A stretch of DNA of 10,963 bases from an uncultured Planctomycetaceae bacterium (GTDB lineage Bacteria; Planctomycetota; Planctomycetia; Pirellulales; Pirellulaceae). The notes under the pieces were generated by a model, which searched no databases, had not been told where the DNA came from, and saw only the letters and a list, made by a program, of their open reading frames with translations. Where the stretch lies: assembly GCA_937904535.1 (NCBI GenBank), contig CALELC010000257.1, positions 1 to 10,963 of the forward strand, given 5' to 3'. The position numbers were made by a program, and so were the translations under genes. Shown here piece after piece: positions 1-7,255 of the stretch. The first letter of the stretch is position 1. Every line of letters starts with the position of its first letter.

Positions 1-713
1 GTGCGGACTGGGTGGAGATCGATGTGCAGGAGTCGGCTGACGGCGTCGTGCTCGTGATTCACGACAGCGATCTCAAGAAGATCGCGGGGCGGCCGATCAA
101 GGTTTGGGAGGCGACCGCCGACGAACTGCGCAGCTTTGACATCGGCAGTTGGTTCGATCCGTCGTTTGCGGATCAGCGGATTCCCTTGCTGGCCGAAGTG
201 CTGGAGCTCTGCAAAGGCAAGATCCGCTTGATGATCGAGCTCAAGTCGTATGGCCACGACCAGCAGCTCGAGCAGCGAGTAATCGAGCTTGTCGAGGCTG
301 CCGACATGCAGCAGGAGGTTGCGATCATCTCGCTGAAGTTAGCGGCGCTCCGCCAGGTCCGCACACTCCGCCCGGACTGGCCGACCGGCCTGCTGATTCC
401 GGTGGCTGTCGGCAATGCGGCACGGATCGACGCCAACTTTCTGGCGGTCAGCTCGAATCACCTGAACCAAGCGCTGATCCGCGCGGCCCACGGACGCGGC
501 AAAGCGGTCTACGTCTGGACCATCAATGATTCGCTGCACATGTCGCGGCTGATCGATGCCGGAGTCGATGGAATCATCACCGACGATCCCGCCCTGCTGC
601 GCGACCTGATCCAAGAGCGGGCCGAAATGACTCCGCTCGAGATCATGCTGTTGAGAACCGGGACGCTACTCGGGATCGACCCACTGCCGTTGTCGGCCCC
701 GCGCCGGATCTGA
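1..713 (+). CDS. Glycerophosphodiester phosphodiesterase, 3' part only (5' end outside window)
   Basis: This enzyme family hydrolyses glycerophosphodiesters from lipid head groups to glycerol-3-phosphate and an alcohol, using a metal-dependent TIM barrel. The reading frame is already open at the left edge: bases 3-14 read Ala-Asp-Trp-Val in front of EIDVQ, matching the family pattern GAD-x-x-E-x-D. The GTG at base 12 is therefore not a real start, and the gene begins upstream. 236 residues are visible, ending at TGA 711-713. In visible numbering, metal ligands E5 and D7 (EIDVQ) and catalytic H20 (IHD) are present. The barrel strand IELK with a third acidic ligand follows, and VYVWTIND ... GVDGIITDDP near the C terminus is the usual last part of the barrel. 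About 35 residues follow the barrel without a recognised domain. Some family members carry an N-terminal membrane domain; whether this one does cannot be seen. The gene ends facing ugd. Confidence 0.88.
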   Translation, partial: ADWVEIDVQESADGVVLVIHDSDLKKIAGRPIKVWEATADELRSFDIGSWFDPSFADQRIPLLAEVLELCKGKIRLMIELKSYGHDQQLEQRVIELVEAADMQQEVAIISLKLAALRQVRTLRPDWPTGLLIPVAVGNAARIDANFLAVSSNHLNQALIRAAHGRGKAVYVWTINDSLHMSRLIDAGVDGIITDDPALLRDLIQERAEMTPLEIMLLRTGTLLGIDPLPLSAPRRI

Positions 714-767
714 ACCGGCGGCTGGCGAAAGTGGTATCCAAGTGGCCGCATCGGCCCGAGTGCACGA

Positions 768-784
768 GGCCAGCTTAGCTGGTC
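768..784. terminator. Small hairpin at the convergent GDPD/ugd junction
   Basis: The stretch CCAGC-TTA-GCTGG (770-782) is a perfect 5-bp inverted repeat with a 3-base loop. It extends to about 7 bp through a possible G-U pair (769/783) and a G-C pair (768/784). It sits between two genes ending head-on, and its loop TTA (775-777) is the ugd stop codon read on the minus strand. There is no T-run on either side, so it is not a canonical Rho-independent terminator. The role is inferred from position and from its likeness to the hairpin at 7216-7238. Confidence 0.3.
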
Positions 785-2115
785 AGCGTCGTGCTGTCGG
801 CGGGCACGATGACGGCTGGGCGGCCGATGCTGTGGTAGGTAAAGCCGTACCGCTGCATCCGTTCGGGCTCGTACAGATTGCGCCCATCGAAGATCACGTA
901 TTCGCTCATCCGGGTCCGGATCTCTTCAAAGTCCGGGTTGTGATACACCTTCCATTCGGTGTTGATCGCCAACGCACTGGCACCGTTGAGCGCGTCCATT
1001 GCCGATTCGCAGTAAATCAGCTTGTTGCCGTAGATTTCGCGGATGTGATTCATCGCTTCGGGGTCGTGGACCTGAATGGTAGCCCCCTTGTCGATGAGGT
1101 AGTTGAGCAGCGTCAGCGCCGGGGCTTCACGGATATCGTCGGTGCGCGGCTTGAATGCCAGTCCCCAGACCGCGAATCGTTTGCCAGCCACGTTGCCGCC
1201 GTAGTGCGACTCAATCTTGTCAACCAACACAAACTTTTGCTTCTGGTTGACTTCTTCGACCGCGTCCATGATCCGCGGTTCCAGCCCGTACGAGCGGGCC
1301 ATACTGGCCAGTGCCCGCACGTCTTTCGGGAAACAGCTGCCGCCGTAACCGACGCCAGGGAACATGAACGCGAAGCCGATCCGCTGATCGTGGCCGATGC
1401 CGCGGCGAACGTCGTTGATGTCTCCCCCCATCCGTTCGCAGAGATTGGCCATCTCATTGATGAACGAGATCTTGGTGCTCAGGATCGCGTTGGCGACGTA
1501 TTTGGTCAGTTCCGCCGACTCAGGGCTCATCGTCAAGAACGGCCGGTCGGTCCGCAGGAACGGCTGATACAGTTCGTGGAGCACTTCGCTGACTTCTGCT
1601 CGGCGGACGCCGACGACCACCCGGTCGGGCTTCATGAAGTCATCAATCGCGGCTCCTTCTTTGAGGAACTCGGGGTTGCTGGCCACATCGACTTCGCGTC
1701 CCAGTTGCTGCTGCAGCCGCTCATAAATCCACTGGTTGGTGCCGACCGGCACAGTACTCTTAGTGACCACGATCGCGTCGTGGGTCAGATGCGGAGCGAT
1801 CGTGTCGACGACTTTGCGCAGAGCGGTGAGATCCGCCGAGCCATCGGCTGCTGGCGGAGTGCCAACGGCCAGGTAAATGATTTGGCTGGCACTGACCGCT
1901 TCACCGATGTCGGTGGTGAAGCTGAGCTGGCCATTTTCGAGATTGCGCAGCACGAGTTCTTTCAGGCCGGGCTCGAAAATCGGCAACTTGCCCTGCCGCA
2001 AGCCGTCGATTTTGGCCTGATCGATGTCAACACAAATGACGTCGTTGCCACTTTCAGCGAAACAGGTACCGGTAACCAGGCCGACGTAGCCGGTTCCGAT
2101 CATCGCGATTCTCAT
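775..2115 (-). CDS. ugd: UDP-glucose 6-dehydrogenase
   Basis: This cytoplasmic enzyme oxidises UDP-glucose to UDP-glucuronate with two NAD+, supplying precursor for acidic polysaccharides. The 446-residue protein has the normal family length. The N-terminal Rossmann fold opens with G-x-G-x-x-G at residues 7-12, and D30 at the end of the second strand is placed to bind the NAD ribose. The catalytic segment is at 147-161 (NPEFLKEGAAIDDF), with the active-site cysteine C261 in GYGGSCFPKD. The C-terminal UDP-binding part shows FKPRTDDIREAPA (321-333). All key residues seem present. ATG at 2115-2113 directly begins the MRIAMIGTGYVG signature, and a weak GGTGA lies about 6 bases upstream. manA lies 121 bases upstream on the same strand, so co-transcription is possible but the gap also allows its own promoter. 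The neighbour supports a role in sugar-nucleotide supply. The family also contains UDP-ManNAc and GDP-mannose dehydrogenases, but the motifs fit UDP-glucose best. Confidence 0.95.
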   Translation of the reverse strand: MRIAMIGTGYVGLVTGTCFAESGNDVICVDIDQAKIDGLRQGKLPIFEPGLKELVLRNLENGQLSFTTDIGEAVSASQIIYLAVGTPPAADGSADLTALRKVVDTIAPHLTHDAIVVTKSTVPVGTNQWIYERLQQQLGREVDVASNPEFLKEGAAIDDFMKPDRVVVGVRRAEVSEVLHELYQPFLRTDRPFLTMSPESAELTKYVANAILSTKISFINEMANLCERMGGDINDVRRGIGHDQRIGFAFMFPGVGYGGSCFPKDVRALASMARSYGLEPRIMDAVEEVNQKQKFVLVDKIESHYGGNVAGKRFAVWGLAFKPRTDDIREAPALTLLNYLIDKGATIQVHDPEAMNHIREIYGNKLIYCESAMDALNGASALAINTEWKVYHNPDFEEIRTRMSEYVIFDGRNLYEPERMQRYGFTYHSIGRPAVIVPADSTTLTS

Positions 2116-2166
2116 TCCAAATCACCGTCAGAGAAGAACGAACGAAGCAATTTACGCCGGCCAGTG

Positions 2167-2183
2167 TAATCGCTGAACGATTA
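2167..2183. promoter_or_regulatory. Inverted repeat upstream of ugd
   Basis: TAATCG-ctgaa-CGATTA is a perfect 6-bp inverted repeat with a 5-base spacer. It lies in the 121-base gap between the manA stop and the ugd start, about 52-68 bases before the ugd ATG. The surrounding sequence is more AT-rich than the genes. It could be a regulator site or a leader hairpin. No convincing -35/-10 pair is visible. Repeats of this length occur by chance, so only its intergenic position gives it weight. Confidence 0.25.
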
Positions 2184-2236
2184 AATGATCAGAGCTAATT
2201 GTCGCTTCACCCAACTTTCGCCACCAGCCCGCACGC

Positions 2237-3241
2237 TTAGGGGAGATGCGCCAGCAGCACGGTGGTGTCCGGCTGCGTGGGCCGTAGTCGCACGGCGCCC
2301 GCGGCCGCCGGGAGCATCGCGGAGCGACCCAGCGGCAACGCCAGCCGCTGCCCCTGCTCGTCCATCAGTTCAGCGCCGCCCTGCACCACTGTCAACAGAT
2401 GCATCCGCTCGTCGCCGCCGATCATGCATTCCCGGTCCGGATCGGAACCGCTGCCAACTCGCTCGGCCGCCCGGCCAAATCGAGCTTGGGCGAGCACAAA
2501 CTTGCCGCAAGCGACAAGCGTCTCTGTGCCATCGGCTGCGGCAATCGGTGTTTGGGCGGCAACTGGACCGCGAGAAAAGTCGGTGACGTCGAGCGCCTGC
2601 TGAACGTGCAGTGGGCGTCCCTGGCCGTTGGCGTCCACGCGGTTCCAGTCAAACAGGCGGAAGGTCGTGTCGCTGGACTGCTGCAGTTCGGCGACCACTA
2701 ATCCGGCACCCAGAGCATGCACGGTTCCGGCGGGAATGAACACACACTGGCCGACCACAGGTGTGAACGCGTGCAGCACCTGCTCGGTTTCGCCCGCCGC
2801 GATCGCCTGCTCCAGGGTTTGTCGGTCGACTCCTGCTCGCAGGCCCGCATAGATTTGGCTGTCCGGTTCGGCGGCGACGATGTACCAAGCTTCCGTCTTG
2901 CCCAAATCCGGCTGATGCATTTGCTGGGCGTAAGCGTCATCCGGATGGACTTGCACCGACAGCACGCGGTGGCAATCGAGGAATTTGAGTAGCAAGGGAA
3001 AGGCTTCGAGCCCGGCATGGCGTCCCAGCAGTGCGGCGTTGCGGTCGCGGAGCAGCGAACCGAGCGACTGACCAGCTAGCGGGCCGTTTTCCACCACGCT
3101 TTGGTCCTCGCCGTGATCGACGATTTCCCAGCTCTCGGCGTAGTCAGCTTCCGCGCCGATCGACTTGCCGAGCAACTCGCCGAGGCGCCGACCGCCCCAC
3201 AGTGTGCGTTTGAAGATCGGGCGGAAGAAAAGGGGGTACAT
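2237..3241 (-). CDS. manA: Mannose-6-phosphate isomerase, class I (short bacterial type)
   Basis: This zinc enzyme interconverts fructose-6-phosphate and mannose-6-phosphate, the entry to GDP-mannose and mannose-containing polysaccharides, or the exit for mannose catabolism. The protein is 334 residues, near the length of the short Bacillus-type enzymes. The cupin core holds the zinc ligands Q97 and H99 (QVHPDD), E117 (GKTEAWYI) and H175 (PAGTVHALG), and the catalytic-region arginine R195 (TFRLFDWNR). The N terminus MYPLFFRPIFKRTLWGGRRL matches the family opening, so ATG 3241-3239 is preferred over an in-frame TTG 39 bases further upstream. No good ribosome site precedes the ATG. The C-terminal cupin-like part, after about residue 225, is Ala- and Gly-rich and diverged. 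The gene is divergent from tatC and lies upstream of ugd on the same strand. Other sugar-phosphate cupin isomerases are possible but less likely. Confidence 0.9.
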   Translation of the reverse strand: MYPLFFRPIFKRTLWGGRRLGELLGKSIGAEADYAESWEIVDHGEDQSVVENGPLAGQSLGSLLRDRNAALLGRHAGLEAFPLLLKFLDCHRVLSVQVHPDDAYAQQMHQPDLGKTEAWYIVAAEPDSQIYAGLRAGVDRQTLEQAIAAGETEQVLHAFTPVVGQCVFIPAGTVHALGAGLVVAELQQSSDTTFRLFDWNRVDANGQGRPLHVQQALDVTDFSRGPVAAQTPIAAADGTETLVACGKFVLAQARFGRAAERVGSGSDPDRECMIGGDERMHLLTVVQGGAELMDEQGQRLALPLGRSAMLPAAAGAVRLRPTQPDTTVLLAHLP

Positions 3242-3346
3242 TGAACCAGTCCAGGCAATTTGCGAGTCTACCAACGACAAAATTCCATTCCTGCTGTTAG
3301 ACTAGCTCGCTTTCCAACTATCGCCCAGATCCGTCAGAAGTACACC
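3242..3346. promoter_or_regulatory. Divergent manA/tatC intergenic region
   Basis: At most 105 bases separate the chosen manA start (minus strand) from the chosen tatC start (plus strand), so promoters for both directions should lie here or in the first codons. The stretch 3260-3300 is relatively AT-rich. I could not find a -35/-10 pair with good spacing in either direction. In-frame TTG codons at 3260 (plus) and 3280 (minus) would make the two genes overlap; neither has a ribosome site or conserved residues, so I treat them as non-coding. Confidence 0.4.
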
Positions 3347-4390
3347 GTGGACCGACCTGCACGCCCGAAAGACGATCTTTTCGACAATTCGACTATGACC
3401 TTTGGGGAGCACCTTGAAGAGCTCCGCCGGGCCTTGGGCAAGGCGCTCCTGTGGCTCGCCATCGGGCTGGTGGTCGGTCTGGCTTTTTTCGCTGACCGCG
3501 TGGTCCGCTATGTCCAAGAACCGCTGAAGGCGGCGATCCAGGAATACATCACTGATCGCGATCTGGCCCGGTTCGGAGTGGATCCCGACGATCCGGAGGT
3601 GCAGGGATTGCGGCACCTGCTGCGCGAAAACGGCTTGGTGTGGGAACTTGTCTACGATGTTCCAGAGCAGGTCTTAGAGGAGACCAATTTGAACGCCGAC
3701 GAGGCGGTGCGTAATGCCGGGCCGGTGCAAATGGTGGAGCTGCTGACGAAGTTGCCCGACGCCAGCGAACTGAAGCCGCGATTGCAACTTCGGCGACAAG
3801 AGATTGGGCTCAGCTCGCTGCAGATCGAAGAGCCATTCATGATCTGGGTCAAGGCGGGGCTGATTGTCGGCGCGGTGCTCGCTAGTCCGATGATCTTTTA
3901 CCACCTCTGGAGCTTCGTAGCCGCGGGGCTGCACAGTCACGAGCGGCGGTACGTGTATCTCTACCTGCCGATCAGCGTCGCGCTCTTCGTGAGCGGGGTT
4001 TGTCTCGCGTTTTACTTTGTGCTGCAGTATGTGTTGTCGTTTTTGCTGCAGTTCAACGGACAGCTCGATGTCGCCGTCGAGCCACGTTTGACCTACTACG
4101 TCAACTTCGTGTTGCTGCTGCCGCTTGGCTTCGGTTTAGCATTTCAGTTGCCGCTGGTGATGCTGTTTTTGGAGCGGATCGGCCTGATCTCGATCCAAGC
4201 TTATCTGGGGTCATGGCGAATCGCGGTGTTGGTAATCTCGGTGATCTCGATGCTGGTCACTCCGGCTGACTTGACCAGTATGATCTCATTGATGATCCCA
4301 CTGATTTTCCTCTACTTCCTGGGTGTTTTGATGTGTAAGTACATCCCCAGGGGACGCGGATTGGGGAGCGACGCCTATGATCCTCGCTAG
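3347..4390 (+). CDS. tatC: Sec-independent (Tat) protein translocase subunit TatC, with enlarged first periplasmic loop
   Basis: TatC is the inner-membrane receptor for twin-arginine signal peptides and the core of the Tat translocase, which exports folded proteins. From GTG 3347 it is 347 residues; ATG 3395 (M17) is an alternative start. The opening MTFGEHLEELRRAL (17-30) is the TatC amino-terminal signature. TM1 is about 32-49, and TM2 about 165-187 ends in a cytoplasmic loop with F190 and E199 (HSHERR), matching the conserved Phe/Glu that contact the signal peptide in E. coli. TM3 is about 205-230, TM4 about 252-274 (GFGLAFQLP, with Gln267 where E. coli has Glu170), TM5 about 290-304, then TPAD with D308, and TM6 about 312-330. 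About 100 residues, charged and mostly helical-looking, lie between P59 and P163 in the first periplasmic loop, where E. coli has around 20. No tatA/tatB is visible nearby. dgt follows 67 bases downstream. Confidence 0.93.
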   Translation: MDRPARPKDDLFDNSTMTFGEHLEELRRALGKALLWLAIGLVVGLAFFADRVVRYVQEPLKAAIQEYITDRDLARFGVDPDDPEVQGLRHLLRENGLVWELVYDVPEQVLEETNLNADEAVRNAGPVQMVELLTKLPDASELKPRLQLRRQEIGLSSLQIEEPFMIWVKAGLIVGAVLASPMIFYHLWSFVAAGLHSHERRYVYLYLPISVALFVSGVCLAFYFVLQYVLSFLLQFNGQLDVAVEPRLTYYVNFVLLLPLGFGLAFQLPLVMLFLERIGLISIQAYLGSWRIAVLVISVISMLVTPADLTSMISLMIPLIFLYFLGVLMCKYIPRGRGLGSDAYDPR

Positions 4391-4438
4391 CGAATTTCCG
4401 CTGCGTCGAGGTTTGAAGTTAATTGAGGGGTGATTCGC

Positions 4439-4443
4439 GGAGG
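4439..4443 (+). promoter_or_regulatory. Distant Shine-Dalgarno-like site before dgt
   Basis: GGAGG lies 14 bases before the ATG at 4458. The spacing is longer than usual, but there is no in-frame start codon closer to it. It is the only clear ribosome-site match in the 67 bases between tatC and dgt, and it supports the ATG at 4458 over the in-frame ATG at 4476. Confidence 0.4.
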
Positions 4444-4457
4444 TCGATTCAGAACCC

Positions 4458-5645
4458 ATGACATCGCAATCCGGTATGACCGATTTCGCGAACCCAACTT
4501 GGATGCTCGATCTGCGCCGTGTCGCCGATCGGGAGCATTTGTTGTTGGCCAGCTATGCGATGCACAGCCGTGACACGGCTGGTCGGGTGCATCCAGAGCC
4601 TGAGCACGACTATCGGGGACCGTTTGCCCGCGACCGCGATCGCGTGCTGCACTCCTCGGCCTTTCGCCGTCTGTCGGGCAAGATGCAGGTGTTTACCGGC
4701 GAGATGGGCGAGTACCACCGCACGCGGTTGACGCACACCTTTGAAGTCGCATCCGTGGCGCGAACCATCGCTCGGGTGCTGCGGCTCAATGAGGATTTGA
4801 CCGAGACGCTCGCGCTGCTGCACGACATCGGGCATCCGCCTTATGGGCACTGCGGCGAGGATGTGCTGGCCGAAGCGATGCGCGATCACGGCGGATTTTC
4901 CCATAACGGGTTTGCGCTGGCGATCGTGACTCAGTTGGAACAGCGATACGCCTCCTTTCCAGGGCTGAACTTGTCGTTTGAGGTGCTCGCTGGGCAAGAC
5001 GTTCGCGCCCACAAAGCTGAAGCTGCGATTGGGCGGGCGCCGCTGCTGGAGGTCCAGGTGGTCGACCTGGCCGACTCGATTGCCTACGACGCCCACGATG
5101 TCGACGACGCGCTGCAAATGGGCGTGCTCGAACATGACGAACTGCAGCGGCTGTCGCTGATTCGCCGAGCGTCCGCGCAGGTGATGGAGCGATTTGGCCA
5201 CCTGCCACCGAGCCGTCGGCGGCAGGCTCTCGTCCACGCGCTCGTCGATCTGCAAGTCGGCGATCTGGTCGCCACTGCCACCGAACGGCTGCGGAACTGC
5301 GACGGCCGAACCGCCGATGACATCTGCAGCGATGGAGTGCGGCTGGGGCATTCCGAAACCATCGCTGCCGAACGCGCGGAACTCGAAGCCTATCTGTTCG
5401 AAGCGGTCTATCGTCACCCGCGGTTGATGACGGTCCGGCAGTCCGCCAGCGATCGATTGGAAGAACTGTTTCAAGGGTTGGTAAAGAACCCTGAGCGGCT
5501 GCCGCTGCGATTCCGCACCCGCATCGCCGAAGTCGGCGTGCACCGCTCGGTGAGCGATTACTTAGCCGGGATGACCGACCGGTTCTGTGACACTCAGCAC
5601 CGGCACTTCACCACACACTCGGGCGGCCCACTCACCGACTGGTGA
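4458..5645 (+). CDS. dgt: Deoxyguanosinetriphosphate triphosphohydrolase-like HD-domain protein
   Basis: Members of this cytoplasmic HD-domain family hydrolyse dNTPs, typically dGTP, to the deoxynucleoside and triphosphate, and so control the dNTP pool. The protein is 395 residues, typical of the short dGTPase-like class. The nucleotide-handling N-terminal part has FARDRDRVLHSSAFRRLSGK (56-75), then YHRTRLTHTFEV with metal ligand H93. The HD pair H122-D123 is in LLHDIGHPPYGHCGE, and the last metal ligand is probably D206 in VVDLADSIAYDAHDVDD. All metal ligands are therefore present. The substrate need not be dGTP, since family members differ and several need an activating dNTP. The start ATG 4458 has GGAGG 14 bases upstream. 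It is on the same strand as tatC, so read-through from tatC is possible. Its stop is followed within 6 bases by a strong hairpin. A long antisense frame overlaps it but is a codon-bias shadow. Confidence 0.92.
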   Translation: MTSQSGMTDFANPTWMLDLRRVADREHLLLASYAMHSRDTAGRVHPEPEHDYRGPFARDRDRVLHSSAFRRLSGKMQVFTGEMGEYHRTRLTHTFEVASVARTIARVLRLNEDLTETLALLHDIGHPPYGHCGEDVLAEAMRDHGGFSHNGFALAIVTQLEQRYASFPGLNLSFEVLAGQDVRAHKAEAAIGRAPLLEVQVVDLADSIAYDAHDVDDALQMGVLEHDELQRLSLIRRASAQVMERFGHLPPSRRRQALVHALVDLQVGDLVATATERLRNCDGRTADDICSDGVRLGHSETIAAERAELEAYLFEAVYRHPRLMTVRQSASDRLEELFQGLVKNPERLPLRFRTRIAEVGVHRSVSDYLAGMTDRFCDTQHRHFTTHSGGPLTDW

Positions 5646-5650
5646 CCGGC

Positions 5651-5685
5651 GCCGCTGGTCGCCACGCTTGTTAGCGACCAGCGGC
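5651..5685 (+). terminator. Perfect 12-bp hairpin directly after dgt
   Basis: GCCGCTGGTCGC (5651-5662) and GCGACCAGCGGC (5674-5685) are exact reverse complements around an 11-base loop. The hairpin begins 6 bases after the dgt TGA. A perfect 12-bp inverted repeat with a short loop is not expected by chance in a window this size. The stem is very GC-rich, but the following bases (TGTGCTGATGG) contain no T-run. It is best read as a transcription end or mRNA-stabilising 3' hairpin for dgt, without the canonical U-tract. Confidence 0.6.
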
Positions 5686-5700
5686 TGTGCTGATGGATAT

Positions 5701-5717
5701 GCTAACCACTGGTTGGC
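5701..5717. promoter_or_regulatory. Near-palindrome upstream of the M20 amidohydrolase, possible operator
   Basis: GCTAACCA-C-TGGTTGGC is an 8-bp inverted repeat around a single central base, with one mismatch (T5703/G5715). It lies about 70 bases before the amidohydrolase ATG at 5786, downstream of the dgt hairpin, where an operator or promoter would be expected. No matching regulator gene is nearby and no clear promoter hexamers are seen. Its function is a guess from symmetry and position. Confidence 0.25.
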
Positions 5718-5785
5718 GGCATCTGATTTGCCCAGGCACAGGGGCGAAGACTTCTCTGTACCGTTTGCTCGAAAGGGACCCAGCG

Positions 5786-7201
5786 ATGCCGTCTATCTCA
5801 AGGTCGGTTTGCGCGGTGGTCGGGTGTGCCGCCGCAGTTCTGCTGTCTTCGCTTGGCCCGACCCAACGAGTACTGGCTCAAATCGAGCCGCCAAGCGGTG
5901 GGGCATCGCCCCAGGTTACCGAGCGCGAGACGACCGAGCGACCTGCTCTGCTGCCGGCGCCGACGGACGAGTTACTGGCCGAACTCGAGGCCGTGTATAA
6001 GGATTTGCATGCTCAACCGGAGCTGGCGATGCAGGAACGCCGCACGGCGGGAATTGCTGCGAGTTGGTTACGCGAGCACGGATTTGAAGTCACCGAAAAC
6101 CTCGGCGGAACGGGAGTGGTGGGGCTGCTCCGCAATGGCGAAGGTGCGACGGTGCTGCTCCGCGCCGATATGGATGCGCTGCCGATGAAAGAGGAGACCG
6201 GGCTGACTTATGCCAGTACGCAGGTGTTCACGGATAACGCTGGCCGGCCGACGCCGGTGGCGCACTCCTGCGGCCACGACATGCATGTGACCTGGCTGAT
6301 GGGGGCAGCTCGAATCCTGGCTGAAAACCGGGACAAGTGGCGAGGTACCGTGATGGCCGTGTTCCAGCCGGCGGAAGAAACCGGCGAAGGGGCCCGGGCC
6401 ATGCTCAACGACGGCATGGTCGAGCGATTCCCTAAGCCTGATATCGTCTTGGGCCAGCATGTGATGCCGATGCCAGCGGGTCATGTTGGTACCCGTGCCG
6501 GATTGTTGTTGTCGATGTCCGATACGTGGGAAGTGACGCTATTCGGCCGCGGTGGCCACGGCTCGTCGCCTCAGTCGACCGTCGATCCGGTGGTGATGGG
6601 AGCGGCCGCGGTGCTGCGGTTACAGACGATCGTTGCTCGAGAGATCGGGATGAACGATTCCGCGGTGGTGACGGTCGGTGCCTTTCAGGCTGGCAGCAGC
6701 GGGAACATCATTCCTGACCAAGCGGTGCTGCGGATCAATGTGCGCACGGTCGACGAGCAGGTTCGCCAAACCGTGTTGGCGGCGATCAAACGCATCGTCC
6801 ATGCTGAGGCTCAAGCGTCCGCTGCGCCCCAGCCGCCGACGTTTACGGTACAGAACCGCTTTCCGCCAACCTACAACGATGCCGCAGCCACGCGCAAGTT
6901 GGTGCAGGCGTTGGTGAACCGTTTTGACGCCGAGCGAGTGCACGAAATCCCGCCTGCTTCGGCCAGCGAAGACTTCAGCGAGTTCGCGCGGGCCTGGGAT
7001 GTGCCCGCGGTGTACTGGACCGTTGGCGGCACCGACCCGCAGCTCTACGCGCAAGCCAAACAAGCTGGCCGCCTGAATGAGATCCCCTCCAACCATTCGC
7101 CGCAGTTCGCTCCGGTGATTCATCCGACGCTGGAAACTGGCATCGAAGCGATGCTCGCCGCCGCGGGGGCTTGGTTGGTGCCCGCGGAGACGCGGCCCTG
7201 A
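5786..7201 (+). CDS. Exported M20-family amidohydrolase / peptidase (HipO-like)
   Basis: This family hydrolyses N-acyl amino acids, hippurate-like amides or short peptides with a dimetal centre. From ATG 5786 the protein is 471 residues; AAAGGGA ends 7 bases upstream and supports this start over a longer in-frame ATG at 5687. Residues 1-31 form a likely Sec signal peptide: a basic start, the hydrophobic run VCAVVGCAAAVLLSS and cleavage near VLA|Q. Metal and active-site motifs are DLHAQPEL (73-80), RADMDALPM (126-134), SCGHDMH with C162 and H164 (161-167), QPAEETGEG with E197/E198, GQHVMP with H225, and a late NHSPQF with H437. The GHGSSPQ segment near 258 starts the lid/dimerisation domain. 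All expected ligands appear present. It is probably periplasmic, scavenging acylated amino acids or peptides; the substrate cannot be read from sequence. It stands alone after the dgt hairpin and ends facing the HAD-ATPase gene. Confidence 0.9.
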   Translation: MPSISRSVCAVVGCAAAVLLSSLGPTQRVLAQIEPPSGGASPQVTERETTERPALLPAPTDELLAELEAVYKDLHAQPELAMQERRTAGIAASWLREHGFEVTENLGGTGVVGLLRNGEGATVLLRADMDALPMKEETGLTYASTQVFTDNAGRPTPVAHSCGHDMHVTWLMGAARILAENRDKWRGTVMAVFQPAEETGEGARAMLNDGMVERFPKPDIVLGQHVMPMPAGHVGTRAGLLLSMSDTWEVTLFGRGGHGSSPQSTVDPVVMGAAAVLRLQTIVAREIGMNDSAVVTVGAFQAGSSGNIIPDQAVLRINVRTVDEQVRQTVLAAIKRIVHAEAQASAAPQPPTFTVQNRFPPTYNDAAATRKLVQALVNRFDAERVHEIPPASASEDFSEFARAWDVPAVYWTVGGTDPQLYAQAKQAGRLNEIPSNHSPQFAPVIHPTLETGIEAMLAAAGAWLVPAETRP

Positions 7202-7215
7202 TCGCGTTGCACGGC

Positions 7216-7238
7216 TCAGCAGAGCTTAGCTCGGCTGA
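7216..7238. terminator. Hairpin at the convergent amidohydrolase/HAD-ATPase junction
   Basis: TCAGCAGAGC (7216-7225) and GCTCGGCTGA (7229-7238) pair over 10 positions with one A/G mismatch around a TTA loop. It fills much of the 54-base gap between two genes ending head-on, so it could end transcription from both sides. No T-run follows on either strand. Its core AGCTTAGCT (7223-7231) is identical to that at 772-780, the other convergent junction in this window. Confidence 0.45.
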
Positions 7239-7255
7239 CACCCGGGCAAACATCG

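Noticed and set aside
742..2169. 475-codon open frame on the plus strand
   Set aside because: It lies exactly antisense to ugd, whose motifs are unmistakable. The translation has no recognisable domain and a composition typical of the complement of a high-GC gene.
2185..2701. Several plus-strand frames of 100-133 codons opposite manA
   Set aside because: They overlap each other and the well-supported manA frame, and their Ala/Arg/Pro-rich translations show no domain.
3260..3346. TTG at 3260 as the tatC start (376 residues)
   Set aside because: The added N-terminal residues do not resemble TatC, and the region is needed as the divergent promoter space.
4384..4393. 10-base palindrome TCGCTAGCGA over the tatC stop codon
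   Set aside because: A 10-base palindrome is expected several times by chance in 11 kb, and it has no loop to form a hairpin terminator.
4449..5543. 364-codon open frame on the minus strand
   Set aside because: It is antisense to dgt and rich in His, Gln and Arg as expected from a shadow frame, with no motif of its own.
6620..7123. 167-codon minus-strand frame opposite the M20 gene
   Set aside because: It is antisense to conserved metal-binding and lid sequence of the amidohydrolase and has no ribosome site or domain.
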